Counted from the stretch's first letter, positions 11,751-22,935 are shown. The stretch is DNA of 64,000 nucleotides from Ascarosepion bandense (GCA_037127315.1 JBBBDQ010000420.1:4149001-4213000), one strand, 5' to 3'. A program made the numbers and translations. The notes: generated from the letters alone by a model not told the origin.

Positions 11751-11795
<45 letters not shown>
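11751..11795. repeat. (TA)n microsatellite
   Basis: About 22 TA units, preceded by an irregular TG-rich run from 11625 to 11700. Confidence 0.95.
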
Positions 11796-11799
<4 letters not shown>

Positions 11800-11894
11800 G
11801 TGGTGGCTAATTTATTAATATTTTATATATTTAATTTCGTGCATTATTTGTTTTTTATTTTGTCGACTGCACATTATAGTAGGGTCAGTTGGGC

Positions 11895-12505
11895 ACAGTC
11901 TGTGAGAAAAAGACCACCATGGCGCAATTCACTCTGCCAGAATTTTGGAAGTGATGTGCTGTAATACTTGGAATTCGCACCGGCAACCCAAATACAAACG
12001 TTTCAGGATTGTTTGGGTGTAAATCTGAGGATAATGCAAAGGATTCGGAAAGAGTTATATGAGTTTAATGGTGATTGCGAAGGTACGCATTTCGGTAAAC
12101 TATCTCTGATTGTCCGAACAAGAAAGGACTCACGAATTTGTTGGTAAGGGACTCAGACTCAAGCCAGAAGCCTACATCAAATGCATTGAGAATATAATTC
12201 TGCTGTGGGTCAAGAAGGTGGCTGCTGGCAGAGCCTATGTCTTGTCATAGAACTCTTCAATCTGCAGGAATATTTAGTCATAGTTGTTAGGCAATTTCTG
12301 CGACAACATCACCCCAACTGCATCTTACCAACTTCCAGGACAGCAACCCTCTTGATTACTAAGTGTTCGGTGCAGTTGATCGAGAAACCAGCAAAACTCC
12401 TTGAAACAGGAAAGATGAACTAGAAGCAAGTATTATGGCAGAATTCATCAACTTAATAAAGGAGAATGTTTAGAAGAGTTGCAGGATTCATGCAAAATTA
12501 TTATG
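11895..12505 (+). pseudogene. Tc1/mariner-superfamily transposase remnant, internally deleted
   Basis: Scattered frames resemble one transposase in order: an N-terminal helix-turn-helix part (CLGVNLRIMQRIRKEL-like near 12010-12060), then a jump into FVGKGLRLKPEAYIK and WVKKVAAGRAYV near 12135-12240, then a C-terminal stretch resembling FCDNITP, SPDCNPLDY and LKARIMA.F.NLNKE near 12290-12460. The catalytic middle is missing. Stops and shifts throughout make it non-functional. The superfamily call rests on remembered protein signatures. Confidence 0.6.
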
Positions 12506-12886
12506 TATCACTTGCTTAATGAACGGGATGCATGACAATTCTACATGTCGGCCTAATGAAAATCAACAAAAAGTAAATTGAAAATGCCAAAATGATGTCT
12601 TTTTGTTTGTTTTCTCTGAATCTTTGACGAAGCTTTAATAAAAGTGTCACATGTTAGATTGATAAACTTTCTTTATTTACTCTCTATTTTATCATCCTGT
12701 CGGATTCCGATCCATATTTGATCTGTATTTGATTTTTAACTCATTCATATATACAACGTGAGAAAAGGGTACTTCATTCTGAAAGTTCTTGAAGTGTGGA
12801 TTGAACAATTACAAAACAAAAATGTTAATCGACGAAACGTTATCATCTTGATTCTGAATTTATCATCAGCTAAGTGACAAATTTTA

Positions 12887-12898
<12 letters not shown>
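12506..12898. other. Unassigned sequence
   Basis: Nothing recognised apart from the trailing edge of the transposase remnant; no terminal inverted repeat found. Confidence 0.35.

Positions 12899-12970
<72 letters not shown>
12899..12970. repeat. (TA)n(TG)n compound microsatellite
   Basis: About 22 bases of TA followed by about 50 of TG. Confidence 0.95.
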
Positions 12971-12974
<4 letters not shown>

Positions 12975-12999
12975 AATATTCACCAAAGTTACTGAACAC

Positions 13000-13054
13000 T
13001 GCCTGATGACGAGATAAACACTTTAAATCTCGAAACAGAAATTTCCGTGTCGCA
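13000..13054 (+). ncRNA. Degenerate hammerhead-like fold
   Basis: CTGATGA (13003-13009) and GAAA (13032-13035) are the two conserved core boxes of a hammerhead ribozyme. GAGAT and ATCTC pair as stem II, but an extra C sits between the core and the stem, which would impair cleavage. TGC and GCA form a 3-bp stem I and GTC supplies the cleavage triplet. Stem III is poor. It probably descends from an active motif in a retroelement terminus, as known for Penelope-like elements. Confidence 0.4.
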
Positions 13055-13059
13055 ATATG

Positions 13060-13455
13060 AATTCATTTCAAATAAAAATGTAAATTTATATATATATATT
13101 AAACACACGTCCGCAACATATTAGTAGGAGATATAAACTTCGTCCAGGTGTAACAAAAAGATTTAAAATAATGGAAGCACGAATAATAAAAAAGGAAAAG
13201 CCAAGACTCAACATGATTAACTATGACCACGGCCACAATATGCTGACCGTGTTTGCGAAATAAAATATTCCTATAACTTCAGACACGTGTATAAAAAATT
13301 CACAGATTCAGTTAAAAATTAAAACAAAATATTCCTTGATAATAACTAAAATGAAAAGACGGAACCGCTCATGTATGCAAATTATTTGGACAGTTTTTAC
13401 TCCATTTTTGGTCCAGAAAAGAAGAAAACTTGTACGAACATAAAAAAGAATTTCA
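13060..13455. other. Unassigned sequence
   Basis: A-rich, no frame. The stretch between the two hammerhead-like folds may be part of a retroelement terminal region, but I cannot show its ends. Confidence 0.3.
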
Positions 13456-13510
13456 CTGCCTGACGAGGTGCTAAATTAGCGCTGTAAAACAGAAAAATAT
13501 TGTGTTGCAG
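13456..13510 (+). ncRNA. Degenerate hammerhead-like fold
   Basis: The core is CTGACGA (13460-13466); the fifth position of this box is free in hammerheads. A 7-bp stem II pairs GGTGCTA with TAGCGCT over an AAT loop. The second box reads GTAAAA in place of GAAA, an insertion. CTGC and GCAG close a 4-bp stem I. It shares the GGTGCTA stem II with the fold at 29.6 kb, so the two are related. Confidence 0.45.
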
Positions 13511-13522
13511 AAACTATGTTTT

Positions 13523-13523
<1 letters not shown>

Positions 13524-13591
<68 letters not shown>

Positions 13592-13601
13592 TTCACTTAT
13601 G

Positions 13602-13634
<33 letters not shown>
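13524..13634. repeat. Three (TA)n tracts with duplicated spacer
   Basis: Three AT runs are separated by CAA and by ATTTCACTTATGAAA; the latter spacer occurs again after the last run, so the run plus spacer has been duplicated. Confidence 0.9.
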
Positions 13635-13636
<2 letters not shown>

Positions 13637-13774
13637 CACTTATGAAAATATTAACATATGTAAGGCTCTACTAAGTATCGAGCACTCTTAAAAACGTAAA
13701 TCACTAAAAACAGTGAACTTCTACCCCATTAGTTTGTACAACTTCTAAGATATATATATATTTATTTATATATA

Positions 13775-13830
13775 GTGTAATTTTTTTATTACAATGATTT
13801 AAAGCATTATATCACTACACAAAAACTGGC
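13775..13830. repeat. Short interspersed block shared with 41.1 kb
   Basis: The text TTTTTTTATTACAATG, then GCATTATATCACTA, recurs at 41078-41130 in the same orientation. Family unknown. Confidence 0.5.
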
Positions 13831-14634
13831 GGACCTGAAGCAGACTACCACCACGTTTAATTTCGTTGTTTTTCGTCTTTTTTTTTCTTTTTTTTTCAGC
13901 GCAGTCCTATCGGTTGTTATTTAAACTTTCCGATTATCAAAAAAAAAATTTGAAAAATGACAATATTTAAACAAATTTTGGTGGGAGTCATTTTCTCATA
14001 CAACGTTAACGTAAATCGATCCTCCAGTTTCAATTCAATCGCGTTGGGGTCGCTTTGTTTATGTTAATTTCTTTGTTTTTCATTTTTTTTTTTTTTACTT
14101 TTTTGAGCGCACTTCTATCGATTGTTACTTAAACTTTTCGATTATCAAAAAAAAAAATTGAACAGTTACAATATCTAAACAAATTTGTGGGGGGAGTCAG
14201 TTTCTCATACAACGTTATAGTAAATCGATCCTCCAGTTTCAACTCACTGTAAGATTGCAAGAGAAGTTGCCCCACCTCCTCGCAATTGTTTAAATATTGA
14301 AATTTTTGCAATTGTTTTTAACATTCGTAAAGTTTTAAGGTGCAAAAAATAATATTGCACTGAAAAAAGTCCAAAAACTATAATAATGAACATTTACAGG
14401 TGGTGGTAATGTCATACAGGTGACTGGTTTCAAGATGGAGGCTCGATTTACTATAACGTTGTATGAGAAACTGATCCCCCCTAGAAAATGTTTAAATATT
14501 AAAATTTTTCAAAATTTTCTTTTGTCAATCTTAAAGCTAAGGGGGTAATCTATAGGATTGCGCTGAAAAAAGTAAAAAAAAAAATGAAAAACAACGAAAT
14601 TAAACGTGGTGTAGTCTGCTTCAACTCCGCCCAA
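13822..14634. mobile_element. Foldback element with about 200-bp inverted arms
   Basis: The left arm (about 13835-14030) and the right arm (about 14440-14632, reversed) share CACGTTTAATTTCGTTGTTT, ATCGGTTGTTA or ATCTATAGGATTG at matching places, and CTCATACAACGTTA. A third partial copy of the arm (about 14060-14250) lies directly repeated inside. No transposase is visible. The structure fits a non-autonomous foldback DNA transposon. Confidence 0.7.
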
Positions 14635-15629
14635 AAATTCTCAGGAAAAGTATTTTTATGCACCTTTAACCGTATACTCCCCAGGGGGTATCGAACTCTT
14701 TGCCCCCTTTAATTGCTTCATGAACCAAAGTTGCTGATCCTCGCACTAGAGTAGGCGCTACACACGCGTTTATAAGCCATATTCTTTTCTTCTCTTTTGT
14801 CTTTGAAATTTTCTCCTTTGTGCCATGCGCCTCCTACTTAACCTCGTTTTATCTTATAATATATCCCACTTTCTCTCACGCCCTCTTCCCCATGTATCGA
14901 TGCGACCCAAATCTTCGCCCATCCAACACACCACGTTCTCCACCCCATTCTTCCATCATTCACTCTGATCGGAACTTCCTCCACAATTCACTGAACTGAG
15001 GTGTGGACTAAGACAACTCTAATGGGGGCACAGAGTCAAACATAAAACTGTTCGCGTCACTGCACATAATAGTGCGCTCACTAAAGAGAAATCAACACGC
15101 TAATGTGCAAAATCTATAGCGGCTACAAATTGAACACGTGTGTACACCCGCACCTATACATGTGAGTATCGTGAATTGTGTCTTCATTTCTTGAATTGCT
15201 TTAGCTTTCAAAGGAACATCCGAGGTGAATACAAATTCGCCACTCTAAAGCAGACATATCGACAATTTTCGTCTTTCTCGATCAGATTTTCACTGACGTT
15301 TTACTATCGAAAAATATCACTGAGAATGTTATAATTTCTTAGTAGCACTGGAAGAATATTGAATTTCAATTTTTTGACTTAACTTGCTCAGTTGATAATA
15401 GGAGGTAGGAATAACATAACTTGTGCTGATTGTTATTATATCTAGATATATCTAGACTTGTCTAAGATCGTGGTTCCAAAATTGACCGAGTCCAATGTAT
15501 AAGTTCGTTGAGATTCTTAGTTTCAAACAAGTTTTACTCCATATTCGACATTAAAAAGATAATAACAACGGCACTTCTAGCCCATCGCCAGATTATCAAG
15601 TATTTTTAATTATGTCTAACGTTACAAGG
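14635..15629. other. Unassigned sequence
   Basis: From 14640 to 15000 the DNA is somewhat C-rich (CCCC runs, CCACCCCATTC) and looks less repetitive, but no frame is coherent. The 64-codon frame at 15140 has no motif. Confidence 0.35.
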
Positions 15630-15890
15630 TAAGTCAACTGAAAGAGACACGACTGACTGGGCAGAAGATTATCCCGCAGTAGGTTGCCATTACTTTTGGC
15701 GGTAGACTGGTTCCCAACCAAGGCTATAGAACCCAATCTGTCCTGTTATTTAACCCATAACTGGAGAGAAGAGACGGATGAATACCTTTCCCACGGGTAT
15801 TTGTTTGTAAGTGAATGCAAGGAAATACAACTGGAATTCGAACTCGGCTCCCCGATTTCTCGTTCCTAGCAGATATCCACTGCACCAACG
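15630..15890 (-). mobile_element. tRNA-derived SINE-I copy
   Basis: Body and head are well preserved: CCGCAGTAGGTTGCCATTAC, CCATAACTGGAGAGAAGAG, GGAATTCGAACTCGGC (B box, reversed) and GATATCCACTGCACCA (A box, reversed). The tail begins inside the element at GTCAACTGAAAGAGACACGA, so the outermost 35 bases are deleted. Confidence 0.85.
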
Positions 15891-16329
15891 TTAAATATAA
15901 TCAAAAATTTTACGCAAGGTGTAGGTGTTATTAGGTAAAAAAAAAGTGCAATTAGTGTTGTAGCCAGAAATAGATAGTTGAAATTACCACGAGAAAAGAG
16001 CGGTTAGAGGTTATGGCACTCACAGGGAAATAAGAGTTTCAGAGAAAAACAGCGAATAACTCTGGTCATGAGTATGTAAATAGCAGAGTAGGGAGTGGGA
16101 ACGATGGTAAGAGAACAAAGGTAGCTTAGATATGCAAAGGTTGGAAGATATGGAGAGCCATGATACTCTACGTCATGAAACTATGGAGCATACAACAGGA
16201 ATGATTATAGCTTTGCATAACTATGTTTGTTTTGAAAAAAATTGCATCATCCCTGATTGCAATAGATTTTATCACGCCCAGACACTATTGTCTCGACTGT
16301 CGATTAGTTGTCCTACGGCCATTGTTTGT
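15891..16329. other. Unassigned sequence
   Basis: No clear family. A plus frame from 16132 enters the Tc1-like region at its end but shows no transposase signature before about 16330. Confidence 0.35.
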
Positions 16330-16600
16330 GATTGACGTTACTCCAAGGAAGCGTATGAAAATTGTAATGCTGCACAAACACGCTGGTAAGCCTTACAGAG
16401 TGATCGTGGATATTGTTGGTGTCAGCCTTTCAACTGTCAGTCGTGTCATTAAAGCGAAGAAACAAACTGGATCTATTAGTCCAAAACGTAAAGGAAAATG
16501 CGATCGGAAGAGAAAATCAATGCCAAGAGACGACGTATCAGGGACAGTTTGAAAGATCCTAGGAAGACATTATTCGTCTTGTTTCAATTAATTTGGATAA
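16330..16600 (+). pseudogene. Tc1-like transposase, N-terminal fragment
   Basis: The frame ending at 16552 holds a paired helix-turn-helix domain of the Tc1 type: KPYRVIVDIVGVSLSTVSRV, then KQTGSISPKRKGKCDRKRK. A one-base shift later it continues into SLKDPRKTL. The DDE catalytic part is absent, so this is a 5' fragment. The upstream part of the frame (16223-16330) does not look like transposase. Confidence 0.75.
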
Positions 16601-17185
16601 GAGTGCATGTCCCACAATGAGTATCCCATGACAGTCTAATAAAATATTTGCTACATGGTTAATTAAATCCTGGCTATTCCCGGCACTATTCACTGACCAA
16701 AAGATTACACATAGAAATTTATTTTGAAATTCCTTTTTTATCATTCTGATACCTCCTCATATGTTGGTTTGACACTAAATCCACATCTTATTAATGTAAA
16801 AATGTTTTATTTTTCACAAAAACATTTATTTTTCAAAATAACATTCTCCTGCCTCAAAATACTTAATGCAAACGCTTCTCCATTAATCACTACGATCGAA
16901 CACTATAAATTAAAAGTTGAGGTCGAAATTTATCTAATAATTGATTAATTTGATTAATTTTCTCAGTCATATTCACCCAGGATCAAAAATTGTTGAAATA
17001 TTTTTCACTTTAAATATAAAATATGTATTGTAGGGGACGAATAGATAAATGATTATCGAGTTTAATCACTATGAATTTTTCATAAATGTAAGAAAATATT
17101 TAATAATTCTTTTTTTTTTTTCATTTTATAGATTAATTGCCGAATTATACGCTCCTTGCTACGGTTCACACATATATATATATAT
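16601..17185. other. Unassigned AT-rich sequence
   Basis: No gene recognised. No further Tc1 coding is visible after the fragment to its left. Confidence 0.4.
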
Positions 17186-17570
17186 GTTTTTGGGATCTAC
17201 CATGATTCTAAAGAGTTATCATATGCATAGACAGCCCTCCAAGTTCCAACTGAGGGTTTATACCACCGGAGACCCCATTTGATGAAAATGATTCGGAACA
17301 ATTTCCGGTGTTACCGTGAACACACTGATTCCAAAATAGCATCTTATACATAGGTAACCCTCTAAATTCTAATTGTTTGTGTTTATTTATTTATTTATTT
17401 GTTCATGCGTTTAATTTAGTTATTCATCTTTTTTAATTTTTATTCTTTGTTTCCCGGAGACCCCTTTGATTAGAATGGTTCGGGACAACTTTCATCGTGT
17501 TTCCATGAACACCCTGATTCCCCCACCAAATACCGTATGCATATGTATTTTAACAAGTTCCAATTAGGAG
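17186..17570 (+). repeat. Degenerate tandem repeat, about 190-bp unit
   Basis: Two clear units begin near 17267 and 17455 with CCGGAGACCCC.TTTGAT, each followed by ATGGTTCGG-like text, then CC.TGAACAC.CTGATTCC and AATTCTAATT or GTTCCAATTAGG. A partial earlier unit (CAAGTTCCAACTGAGGG) ends near 17260. Confidence 0.65.
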
Positions 17571-17633
17571 GATTACCCTTTCCTTTCTTGGGAACCGCTT
17601 TTGCTCAAAATGGAATATACTTTAGGTAATGTA

Positions 17634-17904
17634 GAAATCGGAGAGCCGAGTTCGAATTCCAGTTGAATTCGTTGCAATCATATACGCGCAAATACCCTTG
17701 GGAAAGGTATTAATTCGTCTCTTCCCTCCAGCTATGGGTCAAATAACAGGACAGATTGTGTTCTATAGCCTTGGTTGGCAACCAGTCTACCGCAGAAAGC
17801 AATGGCAAACTACTGCGGGATAATCTTCTGTCCAGTCAGTCATGTCTCTTTCGAAACATGATCGCCCAGGCGTGTTTCATGTATGGCACTAAACTGACTG
17901 ATTG
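17634..17904 (+). mobile_element. tRNA-derived SINE-I copy, head truncated
   Basis: It starts within the tRNA-like head (GAGAGCCGAGTTCGAATTCC, the B box) and runs through CCCTTGGGAAAGGTATTAAT, CTATAGCCTTGGTTGGCAAC and the ACTGACTG tail. The A box is lost. Confidence 0.88.
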
Positions 17905-17920
17905 TAGTTTCAGGATATAT

Positions 17921-17996
<76 letters not shown>

Positions 17997-18589
17997 TTGG
18001 GGTTCTAGAGGGACTTCGTCAGATAGACACACAAACGCTGCATAGATAAAACTGTATAAATGTACTCATTCATATGAAAGTTTATAGAATTAACCAGTTG
18101 ATACCTTTTATTCTATTTTATTTTTTTTTTTTTGCTAGTTTCTCTTCTACTGTGTCCGAATCAGCATTATCCAGTTCATTATCCAGTTCAAAAAATCAAG
18201 ATGTGGATACCAATTTGAATGTATTTATTGAAAATAATGAGTACTCATTTAGAATTTTGTAAACACTGTATTACACTTTAATCAAGATCGAATAATAACA
18301 TAGCAGGTACTAACTAAACCTGAGTAAGCGGTCATGTGATCTGTTCACGCTACACGAATACAACGTTGGTTCTGATAGCGTGTTTCATGTATGCCACTTA
18401 ACTGACTGATTGTAGTTTCAAAATATATATAGTTTTGGTGTTCTAGAGGGACTTCGTCAGATAGACACACAAACGCTACATAGATAAAACTGTATAAATG
18501 TACTCATTCATATGAAAGTTTACCTGAGTAAGCGGTCATGTGATCTGTTCACGCTACACGAATACTACGTTGGTTCTGACAGAATATTA
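17874..18589. repeat. Tandem duplication of about 505-bp offset, second copy shortened
   Basis: GTGTTTCATGTATG.CACT, GATTGTAGTTTCA, AGAGGGACTTCGTCAGATAG and AAACTGTATAAATGTACTC occur twice in the same order. The text around GAGTAAGCGGTCATGTGATC also occurs twice. In the second copy the roughly 75-base (TA)n has shrunk to about 10 bases and about 230 bp before the GAGTAAGC block are missing. Confidence 0.85.
17917..17992. repeat. (TA)n microsatellite
   Basis: Long alternating AT tract with two A/T interruptions, inside the first unit of the tandem duplication. Confidence 0.95.
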
Positions 18590-19298
18590 TCAAAACTTAT
18601 TTATAAATGGAACTTTGTGTGTGTTTGTGTGTCCGTTACCTATAGAATCCGAAACAGCTGAACCGATTTTTTTGAAAATTTACACAGTTGCACTATAAAC
18701 GTCTGCGAGTGTTCTTAACTAAGTTTTGTGTCGAGGTATCCCCGATAAATCTCGAAAATCGATAATCGAATAAATCGGGTTATAGAAGGAGTGGTCCGAT
18801 TTTAATCAAATTTGATACACTCATAGTCAAAGACATGAGAAACGATATTCAGAAGTTTCAAAGTTGCAGTTCTTAAATAGTGCAGAAAATCGATAATATA
18901 TATATATATATAAAAGGCAAGATGTTTGTGTGTGTGTCTGTTTATCTACCTGTATTTCTGTATTTTTTCAGCCCTTTTATTTTAGTTTTTCTTTCGGATT
19001 TGGCTCTAAGTGGGTATAATTGTAGTTCTTAGTCTCAGCCATGATACCATTTACTCAGAGGACTTATTTAGCATTCAAAAATTTTACTTCGAAAAATACT
19101 TATTTGATATCGATAGTAGGAAATCAAAATTTGACTTACATCCATTCATTTTTCTTTCAGTTTACGGTTTCGCTTTAACTGGAAACAACTATTGCTTTTT
19201 AGTGTTTCGTGCCAACGTCCAAAGATTTTGAGCTCCAGGACCATAGATTAGTTTTACAGCTTTCATTACACCCGAGCAACGCCGGGTTATACTGCTAG
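18590..19298 (+). mobile_element. Non-autonomous Helitron, long form
   Basis: It begins TCAAAACTTATTTATAAATG and ends with CCCGAGCAACGCCGGG, a short spacer and CTAG, with host A before and T after. It is the same long subfamily as the copies at 6.8 and 9.8 kb, in the opposite orientation. The 73-codon plus frame inside corresponds to similar chance frames in the sister copies and carries no known motif. Confidence 0.87.
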
Positions 19299-19535
19299 TT
19301 ACAAAAATATTTGGCTCATTTTGCGTTCTCAACTATGACGCAAATAATTGTGTACTCACATGTGCATACATGTGTACTTTGTTGTGTGTGCATCTACACT
19401 ACAAGCAAAAAGTTTTAGAAAAACCATGTATTTCTTTAAAAAACAACATAAAATGAGTATTTGTTTACTTTAAAAATAACCAATAAAACTTTAGTAAATG
19501 CAGTTTATTTGCTTTTATTTTGACAAACATTAAAC

Positions 19536-20088
19536 ACCTCGACTCCAGCCACTTTCTCACCAGCGGGATGTGGCTACCCTCTGTCTATTCTACAAATATT
19601 TTCATAGTTTCTGTTCCGACGATTGGTGCCTCCTCTAAAAGAATTTACTCGAGCAACCAGACTGGCAACAAGGTTCCACCCTTTTACAGCTAAATCTGCT
19701 AAATGCAACCGACAATTCTACTCCAGCAACTTCTCGCACTTTCCACCTGTAGAACTCACTTCCGTATACTTGATTTCCTGACGGCTAGAACCTCCAGTAA
19801 TTTAAATGCAATGTCAGTTCTCATCTCTTATCTACTTAACTCCACTCCTTCCATCGTCCTTTCTACATCACCCCGTGTATCTTCTTCTTTTATTTTAGTT
19901 TCTCACTCTGACCCTCGCAAGTGTCATTACACCTGTATATCCACCCTTTTCTTGTCTTTTCTCGGACACCCCCTGTAACTGGTTTTTCTTTGTCTTTGCT
20001 CTCCTCCTTAAACTTTTACGCTCTTATGTAACCCCTGTACATCATTGGTGGTACCGCTTTGCTTAGGTTGAAACGATTAAAAAAATAC
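19536..20088 (+). pseudogene. CR1/Jockey-like LINE 3' end
   Basis: Homologous to the LINE copies at 5.1 and 35.4 kb: it starts in the reverse-transcriptase tail (CCACTTTCTCACCAGCGGGA), passes CTAAATGCAACCGACAATTC and a C/T-rich 3' UTR, and finishes GCTTTGCTTAGGTTGAAACG then an A tract. It is 5'-truncated, as LINE copies commonly are. The 91-codon frame overlapping it is not in the coding phase of the ancestor. Confidence 0.78.
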
Positions 20089-20448
20089 ACCATCTGTCTT
20101 AATTACTGAGATACCAATTTGGTATTCTTTCCAACAGTTTTTTTTTTCTAAGTAGATGTCAGCGATTGCTAACCATTCTTCAAACACGGAAAAAGCTCAC
20201 TCTCACTCTTTGAGTATTCTCTTCGAATTATTCTATCCTCTACTAATTCAATGGACGAGAGGTCAGGACGTTGATGGTATCAAGTCATAATTTCTTGCTT
20301 ATTTATTTGATTCAAGGTAATTTTGACATAATATATAAGAGCCTCTGGATAGTTATTTTATTAAAACGTGAAAAATTTCTCCAATTATACGTGAACCAGA
20401 TGGTATAGAATGTTTTTTTAATATTGAATGATTTTGGGATATTTGTAC
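20089..20448. other. Unassigned sequence
   Basis: No gene or repeat family recognised. Confidence 0.35.
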
Positions 20449-21252
20449 TAGGACAGTTGCATACCGGTCATTTGCGTCCCGGACAATTGCGTACCAGACT
20501 TTTGCGATCTTAGACAAACGAGTCCTTGAAAAAATTGCGTATCTCATATAAATTATTGAAGCTTTTAATAGCAATGATCATATATTGTGAAAGAAGCATA
20601 GGTAGTAATCGCAATTTTTTTAACAAAAAGGAATAAAATTTTTAAAAATTACAAGTTTATTTTTGTTATAAATGCAATAAGAGATTAACAGTGTTTAAAA
20701 AATATTTCAGAAATTAAAAATCTTTGTAGCTTCACAAATTACTCAGAAGTTATGAATGTTGTGAGTTATCCCTTTTAAGAAATTCATCCTCTTTTCAGGA
20801 GTAGACTTATCTAATAGCGCCATGAATTTCTTATTTTTGATAACAGTTATGTTAACTAACTTTCGGCTTTTTTAGAACAATTAAAAATTGTTTTGCAATT
20901 AGCACCTCTAAAGAAAATATTGTAACTTCAAAAAATTACCAGACGTGCGCTATTGTCTATGAACGCAAATGACATGGTACGCAATTGCCTTTTCTTTTTC
21001 TTTTTTTTTAATCATATCACCACAAGCAAGGCGGTAACGCCACTGATGTGCAGGGAGCTACGTAATAGTGAAAAGATTGGAAAAGAGAAAGCCGGAAACC
21101 ACATCCTAAACAGGAAACAAGGGATGAGCCTCTTAACCTGTTCAATAGACGTGGGTGGAGTGTGAACCGGGCGATAGATAGATCTATCTACTCCAATGTC
21201 TGACAAACAATTGTTCGAGACACAAATGTCCAGTACGCAATTGTCCGTCCAC
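20449..21252. mobile_element. TIR element with repeated GGACAATTGCGTACC motifs
   Basis: The left end (GGACAGTTGCATACCGG, then CGGACAATTGCGTACCAG) and the right end, reversed (GGACGGACAATTGCGTACTG), are inverted repeats. Each is built of short near-repeats of a GGACAATTGCGTACC-like unit. The interior is AT-rich without coding. A SINE-II copy is inserted just inside the right end. The DNA-transposon superfamily is not determined. Confidence 0.6.
20990..21199 (-). mobile_element. SINE-II copy inserted in TIR element
   Basis: Minus orientation: poly-T, AATCATATCACC.CAAGCAAG, then GGTAACGCCACTGATGTGCA, GAAAGCCGGAAACCACATCC and CAAGGGATGAGCCTCTTAAC, ending near CTACTCCAAT. The other copies lie at 25.8, 35.9 and 50.8 kb. 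A B-box-like GGTTCACACTCC near the 5' end hints at a tRNA origin, while the 3' end matches the CR1/Jockey-like LINE tail. Confidence 0.8.
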
Positions 21253-22631
21253 CTGTGATTTTTTTTTATGGGGGTGGAATCATTATACCTGATAATCTTC
21301 AGCCATTTTGGTAAACACAAAAAGTCTGCTTAATGAGTGGTTAAAGGTGAAAATGTTTCTCATAGAAAATATTCATAATTTATCGAAATGTATTGTGGAC
21401 AAAAAAATCAAAATATATAAGGTCTATATTAAAGTATGGTTTCACCAAAATTTTTTACCTGTCGGGTATGTAGTGCTAGCATGTTTTGCGTGTATGTGCA
21501 TGTGTTGAGTATGTGCATGTGTGAGTGTGTGTGTGTGTGTGAATGAGCTGACTGAGTCATTTCGGTTTAATGAATGAACCCAAATATCCTCTTGATTTTT
21601 TTTTTTGTTTCAAACATACTGAATTCTTTGTGCGAGCGTACGTTTCTCTACGATGTGAAACTACCTTGAGGCAACTTTGTACTGAATGACCTCTTCATTT
21701 TGACAAGTAACGTCTAACTGCGCCTATAAGTGACACTCGCGTTTGCCCCACCCATATAAAGTATTCTAATTTATTATTCATGAAAAAGAGACAAAAAATG
21801 CACTTTTTTTAACTCGTGTGACGTACACACGTTAATTCTTTTTTTTTTTTTTTTACCATTTTTGTCTTCGTTTTTAACTTGTTTTCTATTGATATCGCCA
21901 TTATTGTTGATCCGGAACCTTTCCAGTTTTTTCCCATTATATTCTGTTCGATTAACATCTATTTAAATATCGGATATACACCGTCCACTTACTGTTCCGT
22001 GACACGCAGTATTTTGCCTTATTTATCTCACTGCCCCGTGGGAAATGACGACGACATGGCCCAAGAGAAAAAGCAGATAGTTTTTAAAAAAATCCAGGTT
22101 ATCTCCAGGTTTTCTTGTCGCGAACACATTTTCTCTCCTCCTTTCGTTCATTGCATTTTTCCCTTTCTCTTCTTGGTGAATACAGTTTTGTTGTCTTTAT
22201 CAGCCTTCCTAATAATTTTCAGGAACTGTTTAGTTTTTCACAAAGCAAATATCTAATTATTTTGAACCGATAAAAGAGATTAGGCCTAAAAACTTGTAAT
22301 TTTATGTTCGATGAATTTCTAGTTCGTAAAAAGTAGTTCAACAAAAAAAAAGGTTACTTCATTTTCTGTATGTTGTACTCAGAAAATGCCGAACATCTCG
22401 ATTTTAATTCTTCTATGTTGGTTGTTTACCATAATCAAAATTCCCTTTAAAGTTACCGCAAATTATCAACTATATGTGTTCTTTAACAAAAAGGCTTAAT
22501 ATTTGATTCAGGCCAAGAGAATCATGACGCCCTCCACCATGAAAAAAAAAAAGAAAAAAAACAATATCATTCAATTGTGTGTCTTCTGTCATCTATATTT
22601 TTTCATATATCTGTTTATACACGTGGGAATT
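21253..22631. other. Unassigned sequence
   Basis: No gene supported. A 125-codon plus frame (21879-22256) has mixed composition and no motif or splice context. A short TG-rich run lies near 21480-21540. Confidence 0.35.
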
Positions 22632-22916
22632 CAGTCAGTCAGTTAAGTGCCGTACGTGATACACGCTTGGGTGATCATGTCTCGAAAGAGATATGACTGA
22701 CTGGGCAGAAGATTATCCCGCAGTAGGTTGCCATTGCTTTCTGCGGTAGACTGGTTGCCGACCAAGGCTATAGAACCCAATCTGTCCTGTTATTTAACCA
22801 ATAACTGGAAGGAAGAGATGGATTAATACCTTTCTCAAGGGTATTTGCGCGTAAGTGAATACAATGGATTCAACTGGAATTCAAACTCGGCTCCCCGGTT
22901 TCTCGTTCCGAGCCGA
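22632..22916 (-). mobile_element. tRNA-derived SINE-I copy
   Basis: Nearly complete: tail CAGTTAAGTGCCGTACGTGA, the hairpin-like ATGTCTCGAAAGAGATATGA, body, and the B box as GGAATTCAAACTCGGC. It stops at GAGCCGA, losing the A box, next to a trinucleotide array. Confidence 0.88.
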
Positions 22917-22932
22917 ACGAGTTTTGAAATAA

Positions 22933-22935
<3 letters not shown>

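Noticed and set aside
17049..17282. Possible exon after a pyrimidine tract ending TTTATAG at about 17131
   Set aside because: The acceptor-like site is followed by tandem-repeat sequence with stops and no partner exon.
21879..22256. 125-codon plus frame as a possible gene
   Set aside because: No domain, no homologous feel, no neighbouring exon signals; chance frames of this size are expected in 64 kb.
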